The notes beneath the pieces are model-generated. The model saw nothing but the letters and a program-made list of their open reading frames with translations. It did no database searches and was not told the origin of the DNA. This document shows, piece by piece, positions 7,295 to 16,026 of a stretch of DNA of 64,000 nt. The translations under genes and the position numbers were made by a program. Origin of the DNA: JAGXFP01 sp039714535 (GTDB lineage Bacteria > Desulfobacterota > Desulfobulbia > Desulfobulbales > JAGXFP01); NCBI GenBank assembly GCA_039714535.1, contig JBDLJC010000017.1:1-64000 (forward strand). Reading direction: 5' to 3'. How positions within the stretch are numbered: the first letter of the stretch is position 1; the number at the start of each line of letters is the position of its first letter.

Positions 7295-8044
7295 ATGGCC
7301 GGACATTCAAAATGGGCTAATATCAAGCATCGGAAGGGGGCTGTAGATGCCAAGCGCGGTAAAATCTTCACCAAGTTGATCAAAGAGATCACCGTGGCCG
7401 CCCGGCTGGGTGGTGGTGATCCTGCCGCCAATCCTCGTTTGCGTACGGCGATTGCCGCAGCCAAGTCGGTAAATATGCCCAAGGACAATGTCGAGCGTGG
7501 CATCAAGAAGGGTACCGGTGAACTGGAAGGGGTAAACTACGAAGAGATCCTCTATGAGGGTTATGGCCCTGGTGGCGTAGCGGTATTGGTCGAGTGTATG
7601 ACCGATAACCGCAATCGCACGGTGGCTGATATCCGGATGATTTTCTCCAAGGCCAACGGTAATCTTGGCGAGTCCGGTTGTGTTGCCTATATGTTTGATC
7701 GCAAGGGTTCCATCCTGGTCGATAAGGAAGTGATCGATGAAGAAAAACTGATGGATATTGCCCTTGAGGCCGGAGCGGAAGATGTGGTTGATGATGGCAG
7801 CGTCTTTCAGGTCCTGACCGAACCTTTGGAATTTGATGCTGTGCGGGAGGCAATCGAGGCGGAGGGTTTGACCTTCATTGAAGCTAATCTCGCCATGATT
7901 CCCCATAATGTCATCGATATACCCGACGAAAAAACGGCCAATCAGCTTATGAGGCTTCTGGATAGTCTCGAAGACTGTGATGATGTGCAGAACGTTCATG
8001 CCAATTTTGATATTTCGGATGAGATTATGGAGGCTATTTCCTGA
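7295..8044 (+). CDS. yebC: YebC/PmpR family protein
   Basis: 249 residues starting with the family signature MAGHSKWANIKHRKG, and KGTGELEGVNYEE further in. The three-domain YebC/TACO1 fold is full length. Members bind DNA or help translation of difficult nascent chains. The gene commonly precedes ruvC, as here. A GGAGC ribosome-binding site lies before the ATG. Confidence 0.95.
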   Translation: MAGHSKWANIKHRKGAVDAKRGKIFTKLIKEITVAARLGGGDPAANPRLRTAIAAAKSVNMPKDNVERGIKKGTGELEGVNYEEILYEGYGPGGVAVLVECMTDNRNRTVADIRMIFSKANGNLGESGCVAYMFDRKGSILVDKEVIDEEKLMDIALEAGAEDVVDDGSVFQVLTEPLEFDAVREAIEAEGLTFIEANLAMIPHNVIDIPDEKTANQLMRLLDSLEDCDDVQNVHANFDISDEIMEAIS

Positions 8045-8059
8045 GCATTTCGGGAGATA

Positions 8060-8551
8060 TTGTTATTGAAGATTCTGGGCATTGACCCCGGCTCCCGGGC
8101 TACCGGTTATGGGATCATTGAAGTAAACAATGGGCGTTTGAATTTTGTCTGTTGCGGGGTAATCCGAGTTGGTGCTAAGCAGTCATTCCCGGAGCGGTTG
8201 CTGGAGATTCACCAGGGGGTCGCCGAGGTAATCGAAAGTCACCGGCCTAACCGGGTTGCCATTGAAGAGGTCTTTATGGCCAAAAATCCCAGTTCCGCTC
8301 TTAAGCTTGGCCATGCCCGAGGGGTCCTGGTTTTAGCAGCCATGCAGCGTAGATTACCGCTGGCGGAGTATACGCCCCGCCAGGTTAAACAGGCGGTGGC
8401 GGGATATGGTAATGCAGATAAGGTGCAGATCCAGCATATGGTGAAGGCAATTCTTGCCCTGGCCAAGAGTCCTAGTCACGATGCCGCCGATGCCCTGGCA
8501 GTGGCGATCTGTCACGCCAATCATATCCAGTCTGGCCTTGATGCCTTGTAA
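8060..8551 (+). CDS. ruvC: Holliday junction endonuclease RuvC
   Basis: 163 residues. The RNase-H-fold active site is complete: Asp in GIDPGS, Glu in IEEVFMAKN, and the Asp pair in HDAADALAVA. RuvC dimers resolve the four-way junction that RuvAB migrates. Start either at TTG 8060 or at TTG 8066 (MKILGIDPG); the second is closer to typical N-termini. It lies between yebC and ruvA in a tight operon. Confidence 0.95.
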   Translation: MLLKILGIDPGSRATGYGIIEVNNGRLNFVCCGVIRVGAKQSFPERLLEIHQGVAEVIESHRPNRVAIEEVFMAKNPSSALKLGHARGVLVLAAMQRRLPLAEYTPRQVKQAVAGYGNADKVQIQHMVKAILALAKSPSHDAADALAVAICHANHIQSGLDAL

Positions 8552-8581
8552 GCCGCCTAACTCAAAAGAGAGAGACAGTAA

Positions 8582-9199
8582 ATGATCGCCAGCCTCAGAG
8601 GGGTGCTTGCCCATAAGTCACCGGAACACCTGATCGTCGATGTCGGCGGGGTTGGCTACGAGGTTTTTTATTCACCGACCGGCCTCCACCGGCTGCCGGA
8701 AAATGGCGAGGAAATCTTTCTCTATATCTATACCAACGTCCGTGAGGATGCTTTTAATCTCTACGGCTTTCTGGATATCAAAGAGAAGGAGATGTTTGTT
8801 CTGCTTACCGGGATCTCCGGTATTGGGCCGAAGGTGGCGGTTAATATTCTGGCGGGGATGGGGCCTGCTGATCTGGCCAGTGCGATCGCCAACACAGATC
8901 TGGGTCGCTTGGTCAAGTTGCCGGGCGTGGGCAAGAAGACGGCGGAAAGACTCTGCCTGGAACTTAAGGACAAGGTCCAGTTTGCCGTGGCCTCGGAATC
9001 AGTCGTGCTAGGCCCGCCCGATATTGGACCGGATGATCAGCAGAGTGCTGATGTGATCTCGGCTTTAGTTAATCTTGGTTATCCCCCCGCCAATGCCAGA
9101 AAGGCAATAGAGAAGGTGCGGGCAACAATCGGTGAGGATGGTTTTGGCGAATTATCCCTTGAAGAGTTACTAAGACAGGCCTTGAGGTCGATGGCGTGA
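8582..9199 (+). CDS. ruvA: Holliday junction branch-migration subunit RuvA
   Basis: 205 residues: an N-terminal OB domain (MIASLRGVLAHK...VDVGGVGYEV), two helix-hairpin-helix motifs (GISGIGPKVAVNIL and LPGVGKKTAERL) and a C-terminal domain (about 150-205, ALVNLGYP) that binds RuvB. It targets RuvB to four-way junctions. Its stop overlaps the ruvB GTG start (GTGA, 9196-9199). Confidence 0.97.
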   Translation: MIASLRGVLAHKSPEHLIVDVGGVGYEVFYSPTGLHRLPENGEEIFLYIYTNVREDAFNLYGFLDIKEKEMFVLLTGISGIGPKVAVNILAGMGPADLASAIANTDLGRLVKLPGVGKKTAERLCLELKDKVQFAVASESVVLGPPDIGPDDQQSADVISALVNLGYPPANARKAIEKVRATIGEDGFGELSLEELLRQALRSMA

Positions 9200-10227
9200 A
9201 TCACGAAGAACGGATACTGAGCGCCTCCGATGGCCGGGACGAGCAGCTGGATCTGGCCCTGCGGCCCCGTCTGCTTTCGCAGTATATAGGTCAGGAGCAG
9301 CTTAAAGAAAATCTGGAGATTGCTATCCAGGCCGCCCGGGGCCGGGGTGAACCGATTGATCATATCCTGTTCCACGGTTTTCCCGGCTTGGGCAAGACCA
9401 CCCTGGCCTATATAATTGCCAACGAAATGCAGACCAGTATCCGGGTCACGTCGGGTCCGGTTATCGAGCGGGCCGGTGACCTGGCGGCTATCCTTACCAG
9501 CCTCCAGGAAGGCGATGTGCTGTTTATCGATGAGATCCACCGGCTCAACCATACTGTTGAAGAGATTCTGTATCCGGCCATGGAGGATTTTCAGCTGGAC
9601 CTCGTGATCGGTCAGGGCCCGGGGGCCCGCTCGGTGAAGATGGATCTGCCCAGATTTACCCTGGTGGGCGCCACTACCCGGACCGGACTGCTGACCCCGC
9701 CGCTGCGTGATCGGTTCGGGGTGATCCTCAGGCTTGAATTTTACAAGGTTGCAGAGCTGGTGGAGATCGTTACCAGAGCGGCATTGGTTTTAGGCATTAA
9801 GATTGACGCGGCCGGAGCCAGCGAGATTGCCGGTCGTTCCAGGGGTACACCCCGGATCGCCAACCGGCTGCTCAAGAGGGTTCGTGATTTTGCCGATGTC
9901 AAGGCGGCGGGCCGGATTACCGCTGAAGTTGCCGATGCTGCCCTTACTATGCTGGCAGTTGACCCCCAGGGCCTGGACGAGATGGATCGGAAGATAATCC
10001 TGACGATTATCGACAAATTCCGGGGCGGGCCGCTCGGAATCGATACCCTGGCAACCGCCGTCTGTGAAGAGAGAAACACCCTTGAGGATGTCTATGAACC
10101 ATTCCTGATCCAGCAAGGGTTTCTGGTCAGGACTCCGCGGGGGCGGATGGCTACCCAGCATGCCTATGAGCATTTTGAGCGGCCCTTTGTCGATAGTGGG
10201 GATGATAGCAACCCCAAGCTTTTTTAG
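9196..10227 (+). CDS. ruvB: Holliday junction helicase motor RuvB
   Basis: 343 residues, standard length. AAA+ motor with Walker A GFPGLGKTT, Walker B LFIDEIHRL, sensor 1 GATTR and a C-terminal winged helix (LEDVYEPFLIQQGF). The first residue of Walker A is followed by F rather than the usual P (GFPG for GPPG), a conservative change. The GTG start overlaps the ruvA stop. Confidence 0.97.
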   Translation: MNHEERILSASDGRDEQLDLALRPRLLSQYIGQEQLKENLEIAIQAARGRGEPIDHILFHGFPGLGKTTLAYIIANEMQTSIRVTSGPVIERAGDLAAILTSLQEGDVLFIDEIHRLNHTVEEILYPAMEDFQLDLVIGQGPGARSVKMDLPRFTLVGATTRTGLLTPPLRDRFGVILRLEFYKVAELVEIVTRAALVLGIKIDAAGASEIAGRSRGTPRIANRLLKRVRDFADVKAAGRITAEVADAALTMLAVDPQGLDEMDRKIILTIIDKFRGGPLGIDTLATAVCEERNTLEDVYEPFLIQQGFLVRTPRGRMATQHAYEHFERPFVDSGDDSNPKLF

Positions 10228-10324
10228 AAAAAAGAGATGACTATTATCAGTAGTTACAGATCATTTCTTATATATGGTCTGGTTTTGATTTGAATAGTTA
10301 CAAAAATATTTGAAGGTGGGAGTT

Positions 10325-11176
10325 ATGCAGAAGGGGAAATTGACTGTTCCTGACATAATCGCCATGAAGAAGGCTGGTGAAAAGATCACCATGCTGACCG
10401 CCTATGATGTAAGTTTTGCCAGGATGCTTGACGGGGTCGGAATCGAGATGATTTTGGTTGGCGATTCTCTGGGCATGGTGGCGCTGGGCTACGAGTCGAC
10501 GGTGCCGGTTACCATGGAGGAGATGCTCCATCATTGCCGGGCGGCCAGTCGTGGGATCGATAAGGCCCTGCTCGTTGGCGATATGCCGTTCATGTCCTAC
10601 CAGACCAGTGGCTATGATGCCATTGTTAATGCCGGGCGCTTTATCAAGGAGGCCGGTTGCGATGCGGTTAAACTTGAGGGCGGAACCGAGGTCTGTGCAA
10701 CGGTCAGTGGTATTGTCCGGGCCGGGATTGCGGTGATGGGGCATATCGGTCTCACCCCCCAGACGGCCGGTAATCTGGGCGGTTATAAGGTCCAGGGTCA
10801 GGATCTAGATTCGGCCCGGAAACTTCTGGAGTCGGCCCGGGATCTTGAGGCAGCAGGAGCCTTTGCGGTGGTGCTGGAATGCATTCCCGATAAACTGGCG
10901 GCCCTGATCAGTGGGGAGCTTTCTATCCCGACCATCGGTATTGGGGCCGGGGTGGCTTGTGATGGTCAGGTCCTGGTTACCCATGACCTGTTGGGCATGT
11001 TCGAAAAATTCGTGCCGAAGTTTGTTAAATCATATGCTAATCTGGCCCCGCAGATCAAGGAAGCGGTAGCCTCTTATAAGAGCGAAGTAAAGAACGGTTC
11101 CTACCCGGATGGTGAGCATAGTTTTGCCATGCAGGCAGATATTGCAGGCCTGATAGAAGATAAAAACAAAGATTAG
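10325..11176 (+). CDS. panB: 3-methyl-2-oxobutanoate hydroxymethyltransferase
   Basis: 283 residues. PanB makes ketopantoate from alpha-ketoisovalerate and methylene-tetrahydrofolate in pantothenate/CoA synthesis. The TIM-barrel signatures are clear: TAYD, VGDSLGMV (metal Asp), VKLEGG and GIGAG. I choose ATG 10325 (MQKGKLTVPD) because GGGAG is placed just before it; an upstream in-frame start exists at 10310. No panC lies beside it. Confidence 0.96.
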   Translation: MQKGKLTVPDIIAMKKAGEKITMLTAYDVSFARMLDGVGIEMILVGDSLGMVALGYESTVPVTMEEMLHHCRAASRGIDKALLVGDMPFMSYQTSGYDAIVNAGRFIKEAGCDAVKLEGGTEVCATVSGIVRAGIAVMGHIGLTPQTAGNLGGYKVQGQDLDSARKLLESARDLEAAGAFAVVLECIPDKLAALISGELSIPTIGIGAGVACDGQVLVTHDLLGMFEKFVPKFVKSYANLAPQIKEAVASYKSEVKNGSYPDGEHSFAMQADIAGLIEDKNKD

Positions 11177-11219
11177 TTTGACCGGACACTCCCTGGGAAA
11201 TCATTAAAAAGATGACGGC

Positions 11220-12065
11220 ATGAAAACTATTGAAGTTGGAGAAATTACCGAAGCGGTAAAAGAGATGGCGATAGATGCGGCCTGCGATCTGGAACCGGAT
11301 ATTCTTGAGGCCCTGGTTGTCGCCCGTGATCGTGAAAGTTCCCCCCTGGCCAAAGATCTGCTTGATCTGTTGCTGGTCAATGCGGATATTGCCAGCCGCG
11401 AACAGGTGCCGGTCTGTCAGGATACCGGCATCAGCGTGGTTTTTGTTTCGGTTGGCCAGGATGTCAGGATCAATGGTGATCTGGAAGATGCGGTCCAGGA
11501 GGGGGTCAAGCAAGGCTATGCGGATGGTTATCTGCGGAAGTCGGTGTGCGATCCGCTGACCAGAAAGAACACCGGGACCAATACGCCCGCCATAGTCCAT
11601 CTGGAAAGCCACCCCGGCAGTGATCTCAAGATTTTCTATCTGCCCAAGGGTTGCGGTAGTGAGAACATGAGCCGTTTGCAGATGCTGTCGCCGTCGGCCG
11701 GGGTTGAGGGTATCGTAGATTTTATCTGTGAGACGGTGTTTGCGGCCGGGCCTAATCCCTGCCCGCCGTTGTTGATCGGCGTTGGTATCGGCGGCTCCTT
11801 TGAAAAGGCGCCAATTCTAGCGAAAAAGTCGTTGTTCCGGCCTCTTGGCGAGCATCATGAACGGCAGGATGTCGCTGAGCTAGAAAAAATCATTCTTGAA
11901 AGATTGAACAAAGAAGGGCAGGGCGTTGAAGGGATGGGCGGTAATAACACCGCGCTGGCTGTGCACGTCGAGGTGTTCCCCTCCCATATCGCCAGTTTGC
12001 CGGTGGCGGTGAACATCCAGTGTCACGCTCATCGCCATAAAGAAAGAATTTTGCTTGGGCGCTAG
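11220..12065 (+). CDS. class I fumarate hydratase, alpha subunit
   Basis: 281 residues, the N-terminal half of Fe-S-type fumarase/L(+)-tartrate dehydratase. Three Cys suited to ligate the catalytic 4Fe-4S cluster are visible in VCQDTGI, KGCGSEN and NPCPPLL. The enzyme interconverts fumarate and malate, is oxygen-sensitive and fits an anaerobic lifestyle. The beta subunit is encoded at 12291-12866, after an unusual 175-bp inverted-repeat element that begins at the base after the TAG stop. Tartrate or mesaconate activity cannot be separated from fumarase by sequence alone. Confidence 0.92.
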   Translation: MKTIEVGEITEAVKEMAIDAACDLEPDILEALVVARDRESSPLAKDLLDLLLVNADIASREQVPVCQDTGISVVFVSVGQDVRINGDLEDAVQEGVKQGYADGYLRKSVCDPLTRKNTGTNTPAIVHLESHPGSDLKIFYLPKGCGSENMSRLQMLSPSAGVEGIVDFICETVFAAGPNPCPPLLIGVGIGGSFEKAPILAKKSLFRPLGEHHERQDVAELEKIILERLNKEGQGVEGMGGNNTALAVHVEVFPSHIASLPVAVNIQCHAHRHKERILLGR

Positions 12066-12240
12066 TGTCCAGTCAAGAGCGAAATGTCGTAATATTGCGA
12101 AGGTGTTTGGTGTGCCAGGAAGGCGCGGATGAAGGAGAATAGCAGCGCTATGTAACTGAATCAGCAACGCAGCAGGCGCGCCAAACAACGAGCAGGTAGC
12201 GCAAGACTCCGAGATGCGTCAGCTGAGCCTTGACTGGACA
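12066..12240. repeat. 175-bp MITE-like element with 12-bp terminal inverted repeats
   Basis: TGTCCAGTCAAG (12066-12077) is perfectly inverted at 12229-12240. Inside, GTTTGGTGTGCC pairs with GGCGCGCCAAAC (all positions if G-U is allowed) and TTGCG pairs with CGCAA, so the whole unit can fold into one long hairpin. No open reading frame is present. It begins immediately after the stop codon of the fumarase alpha gene. A short TAG on each side could be a target duplication, but one base is out of register on the right. Confidence 0.7.
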
Positions 12241-12290
12241 GTAGTCGCCTTAGACAAACTACACTCTAAGAGAGTAGAAGAAGGATAGCC

Positions 12291-12866
12291 ATGTCATTTC
12301 TTAAAGTAAGACCAGCGGCCCTGGATAATCTGCGGGAAGTTGCAATTCCGTTTGCCGAGGGTGTTGTCGAAACCCTGAAGGCCGGTGACATGATTGGTTT
12401 GACCGGTCATCTGTACACCGCGCGAGATCAGACCCATCGCCGCCTCTGCGCGTTGTTGGATGAGGGGCATGAGTTGCCGGTCGATCTTGCCGGTCAGTTG
12501 CTTTACTATGTGGGACCGACTCCGGCCAAACTTGGGCAGGTTATCGGTTCGGCCGGGCCGACCACCAGCTATCGGATGGATGCTTATACGCCCAGGCTGC
12601 TGGATCTTGGTCTCAAGGCGACGCTTGGCAAAGGCAAGAGATCGCAGGCGGTGAGAGATGCCATGTTGGAGCACGGCGCCATCTATCTGGCCTCCATCGC
12701 CGGGGCCGGTGCTTTGTTGGCGAAGAGTATTACCAAGGCCGAAGTTATTGCCTTCGAGGATGCCGGGGCCGAGGCCCTTTTTCGCTTCGAGGTCGAGAAC
12801 TTCCCGGCGGTTGTCATTAACGATCTTGCTGGTAATGATTTTTACGAGATGTGTGGTGCTGCCTGA
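12291..12866 (+). CDS. class I fumarate hydratase, beta subunit
   Basis: 191 residues, the C-terminal swivelling domain of two-subunit class I fumarase. Family segments are GDMIGLTGHLYTARDQTH near the N-terminus, GPTPAKLGQVIGSAGPTTS in the middle, and EDAGAEALFRFEVENFP. AAGGA precedes the ATG at 12291. Although split from the alpha gene by the 175-bp element, the two must function together. Confidence 0.93.
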   Translation: MSFLKVRPAALDNLREVAIPFAEGVVETLKAGDMIGLTGHLYTARDQTHRRLCALLDEGHELPVDLAGQLLYYVGPTPAKLGQVIGSAGPTTSYRMDAYTPRLLDLGLKATLGKGKRSQAVRDAMLEHGAIYLASIAGAGALLAKSITKAEVIAFEDAGAEALFRFEVENFPAVVINDLAGNDFYEMCGAA

Positions 12867-13077
12867 GCCGCTCCCCTTCCGATAATATTCTTGGAATAGT
12901 TGTCTCTCCTGGGTCAATGGGAATTGTTCTCCCAATATAACTTTTGGTCTTGCCTGAATTAAAGCCCTGGCAATACCTTGCATTATGTCTGGTTAAAATA
13001 ATGTGGCCGGTAAGGCGAGTGGCTGGGGAGCTTGGTTTAACCAGGCGTAGTGTCGCCGCCCATATATCTTAGAGGTT
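12867..13077. other. intergenic stretch without a gene
   Basis: No frame here looks coding. The stretch separates the rightward fumarase genes from the leftward ctp operon; the structured elements are the two hairpins listed next. Confidence 0.5.
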
Positions 13078-13121
13078 TAAAAAAGCCAGGGCCATCTTCA
13101 ATGCTGAAGATGGCCCTGGCT
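13078..13121 (-). terminator. strong terminator of the ctp operon
   Basis: A perfect 17-bp stem (13084-13100 with 13105-13121, loop ATGC) is followed on the minus strand by six to seven T (13078-13084 complement). It lies about 60 bases beyond the ctp stop. Confidence 0.85.
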
Positions 13122-13140
13122 TACTCAAAGCTTACGGTTA

Positions 13141-13173
13141 AACCAGAAAATTATCCCTGATAATTCTCTGGTT
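13141..13173 (-). repeat. second hairpin downstream of ctp
   Basis: Two 15-base arms (13141-13155 and 13159-13173) pair with one mismatch around a CCT loop. It lies between the ctp stop and the strong terminator, and on the plus strand it is followed by five T, so it may terminate or stabilise either transcript. Confidence 0.55.
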
Positions 13174-13182
13174 TTTGATAAA

Positions 13183-14571
13183 CTATTTCTTCATGGCTTG
13201 AGGGACAAAACCGGAGTAAACATTCAGTCCTTTCAATAACATCAGGGCGGTTCGTAACTGGTTGTCCTTAGCCAGTAGTTCTTGAGTTTTTTTGGCTTCT
13301 TCTTCAGCCTTTTCCTTGAGATCTTTTTTCTTATTTATTTTCTTTTTTTCTGCCTTCTCATCTTTACCTTCGGGGCCGTCACCGTTTTCTATATGATGTT
13401 TCAGGTCTTTCTCCCGCAGGAATGTTTTCTTCTTTTTATTGTCTTGGTCATCAGTTGGCGGCTGGATTTTTTCAATGATAATGTCCGGCTCGATGCCTTT
13501 AGCTTGGATTGAACCGCCATTGGGAGTGTAGTAACGGGCGGTGGTTAAACGCAAACCAGCCCCGTTGCTCATGGGAATAATGGTCTGTACCGAGCCTTTG
13601 CCGAAAGTAGGGGTTCCGACAATCAGTGCTTTCTTGTGGTCCTGGAGAGCGCCTGCGACAATTTCGGATGCACTGGCACTGCCTTCATTAACCATTACAA
13701 CCATGGGGAAGTCGTATTTTTTACTGCTCGAGCGGGCATTATATGTGGTGTTCTGTTCTTTGATTCTACCCTTGGTGGAAACGAGTACTCCCTCATCAAT
13801 GAAGATATCTGCTATCTTAACTGATTGGGCGAGGAGGCCGCCAGGGTTGCTGCGCAGGTCAATTATCAGGCCGGAAATTCTGCCCTTACTGGAAAGTTCT
13901 TTGAGGGCTTTCTTGAAATCCCTGGTGGTTTTGGACTGGAAGTTTGATATGCGTATGTAAACATAGCCCGGCTCCAAAACCTTTGACCGGACACTTAAGA
14001 GCGGGATTACGTCTCTGATGATGGTATGCTCTTTCAGTTCGGTCCAACCTTCACGGTAGACTGAGATGTTGACCGTAGTCCCCTTGGGGCCGCGCATTTT
14101 CTTCACGGCTTCCATCAGGGTCATGTCCTTGGTCAACTCGTTTTCGATTTTGACTATCTTGTCCCCAGCTTTAAGGCCGGCCCGGTCGCCCGGGGTCCCT
14201 TCAATTGGCGAAACAACGGTGAGGGTCGAATCCCGGATCGTGATCTCGATGCCGATGCCGGTAAAGCTACCCTTGGTTTCCATCTTAAGATCTTTGAAGT
14301 CATCTGGCTTCAGGTAGGATGAGTGGGGGTCCAGTGAAGACAGCATCCCCCGGATAGCTCCTTGGAGAACCTCTGTCGCATCCACACTTTCAACATAATT
14401 TTTCTGAATAAGACTCAAGACATTCGAGAATACTTCGAGGCTCTTGTAGGTATCGTGTGGTTTGGCGTGTGCTGCGGGACCATTTGCCCATAAAGCCACG
14501 CTGAGAACAGGTGTGATGAGAAGGGCGATTAATAAAATTTTCCTGAGAGGTGATGTCTTCTTTCCATGCAT
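13183..14571 (-). CDS. ctpA: S41 carboxy-terminal processing protease
   Basis: 462 residues with an N-terminal signal/anchor (about 10-35). A PDZ domain (about 115-195) precedes the S41 protease core, whose catalytic Ser is in GSASASEIVAG and Lys in FGKGSVQT. The C-terminal tail (about 375-430) is extremely Lys/Glu-rich and probably helical. Such periplasmic proteases trim envelope proteins and often control peptidoglycan hydrolases; its position after ftsE-ftsX-envC supports this. It is the last gene of that leftward operon. Confidence 0.93.
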   Translation of the reverse strand: MHGKKTSPLRKILLIALLITPVLSVALWANGPAAHAKPHDTYKSLEVFSNVLSLIQKNYVESVDATEVLQGAIRGMLSSLDPHSSYLKPDDFKDLKMETKGSFTGIGIEITIRDSTLTVVSPIEGTPGDRAGLKAGDKIVKIENELTKDMTLMEAVKKMRGPKGTTVNISVYREGWTELKEHTIIRDVIPLLSVRSKVLEPGYVYIRISNFQSKTTRDFKKALKELSSKGRISGLIIDLRSNPGGLLAQSVKIADIFIDEGVLVSTKGRIKEQNTTYNARSSSKKYDFPMVVMVNEGSASASEIVAGALQDHKKALIVGTPTFGKGSVQTIIPMSNGAGLRLTTARYYTPNGGSIQAKGIEPDIIIEKIQPPTDDQDNKKKKTFLREKDLKHHIENGDGPEGKDEKAEKKKINKKKDLKEKAEEEAKKTQELLAKDNQLRTALMLLKGLNVYSGFVPQAMKK

Positions 14572-14714
14572 TGCGATAATCCTGTTTATGTAAAAGTATT
14601 CAAGTAATAAAAAGTCTGATTTTGATTATTTGCTAAGTTGTTAAAATGGCAGATGCTTTTTACAACCGCCACCTAATCAGAAGGCACTTTAGCATTTTGC
14701 CGGCCCGCGGACAA

Positions 14715-16013
14715 TCAATTATTCCTGGGTTTTTTTTTGCCAGGTTGGATTGCAGCGTGGGTTGAGTTGATCGTGAGCAGACTTTTCTTGACCCAATGCA
14801 ACGGATTTAGCGGTTCGGTGCCGTGTCTTATCTCAAAATGAAGACCTTCGCCAAGCAGCCCCCCGCTTTCGGTCATGATCCCTATTACTTCGCCGGTGCT
14901 AACTATATCTCCTTCCTCTTTGTATAATTCAGCCGCCCGGGAGGTGAGGCTGTAATATTGATGATCGTGGTCGATAATGATCAGGTTGCCGTAACCTTTC
15001 AATGGTCCGGCGAAAACAACCTTGCCGTTGTAGATTGCTTTAATTTCCTTGCCGGCCACGGTTTTGATATTGATGCCATCGGCAAAGGTGGTGATCCCGA
15101 ATTTGCCTTGTTTGGTTTTGCCGAAAAAAGATGTTACCGATCCGCGAACCGGCGGAATAAGTCGGCCCTTCATCGTGGGGAATCCCCGGTAAGAGCCCGG
15201 CCGCCTCTTTTTTGGGGAGGAATAAAAACGCTTTTGGGACTTCTGGCTGCTAACGAGTTTTTCTCTTAACTCGGCCAGGGTTTCAGTGAGACGGGTTGAT
15301 GCGGCCTCCATTTCCTCAATGGCCCGCTGGTAGAGCTTCTTTTCGGTATCGACTCTGGCCAGCAGGAGCACGCGCTCTTGGCGAACGGTTTCCAGCTTGT
15401 TTTCCTGGTGCCTGATAGTGGTGATGACATCCAGAAGTTCACGTTGCTCCTCTTCCAGGATGTTTTTAATATCGGTCAGGGTTTCTATTTTCAGTCGGTA
15501 ATTGTTGATCTCTTTCCGGTCATATTTAACTAGCGCCTTAAAGTATTCATTGAAATTCAGGAGCTCCGGCAGGTTGGCGGCTGAAAAAGTCACATTCATA
15601 ACGCCGATGTCACCCATTCGGTAAAAGGCGGCCAGTCTCTTTTGGACATGTTCTTTAACGGCGTCTTTCTCAAGATTCCTCTGGGCCACTTCGGTACTTT
15701 TTTGTTTGATCAGCTTTTCATGCAGCGCGATTTTATTTTTAAATTTGGCCAGCTTGATCTTGCCCTCTTTGATGGACCGGTCAATCTCCTCCAGTTGGTC
15801 GAACAGGCTTGTTTCTTTAACTTTAGAAGACCGGACCAGCTCCTTGTGCTCTTCTATGCCTTTCTGGACCCGTTGGATTTTATGTTGCTGACGTTTGATC
15901 TTTTTGGCGATATTTGCCGGTTTAGCCTTTGCGGCAGACGCAGGAGTCACGGTTGGGCCGTCAAGGGAGAGTAGGGCAAAAGCTGCTATGCTGAGAAGGA
16001 GGTATTTGTTCAT
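14715..16013 (-). CDS. EnvC-like murein hydrolase activator with degenerate LytM domain
   Basis: 432 residues: a signal peptide (about 1-28), a long coiled coil (about 32-260) and a C-terminal LytM/M23 fold (about 300-420). The first zinc-ligand segment of active LytM enzymes (HxxxD) reads TFADGINI and lacks the His, while the last motif keeps HFE. The protein is therefore probably an EnvC/NlpD-type activator of amidases rather than an endopeptidase. It follows ftsX directly (14 bases), and EnvC binds FtsX in well-studied bacteria. Confidence 0.88.
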   Translation of the reverse strand: MNKYLLLSIAAFALLSLDGPTVTPASAAKAKPANIAKKIKRQQHKIQRVQKGIEEHKELVRSSKVKETSLFDQLEEIDRSIKEGKIKLAKFKNKIALHEKLIKQKSTEVAQRNLEKDAVKEHVQKRLAAFYRMGDIGVMNVTFSAANLPELLNFNEYFKALVKYDRKEINNYRLKIETLTDIKNILEEEQRELLDVITTIRHQENKLETVRQERVLLLARVDTEKKLYQRAIEEMEAASTRLTETLAELREKLVSSQKSQKRFYSSPKKRRPGSYRGFPTMKGRLIPPVRGSVTSFFGKTKQGKFGITTFADGINIKTVAGKEIKAIYNGKVVFAGPLKGYGNLIIIDHDHQYYSLTSRAAELYKEEGDIVSTGEVIGIMTESGGLLGEGLHFEIRHGTEPLNPLHWVKKSLLTINSTHAAIQPGKKKPRNN

Positions 16014-16026
16014 ATTAGACAGCGGT

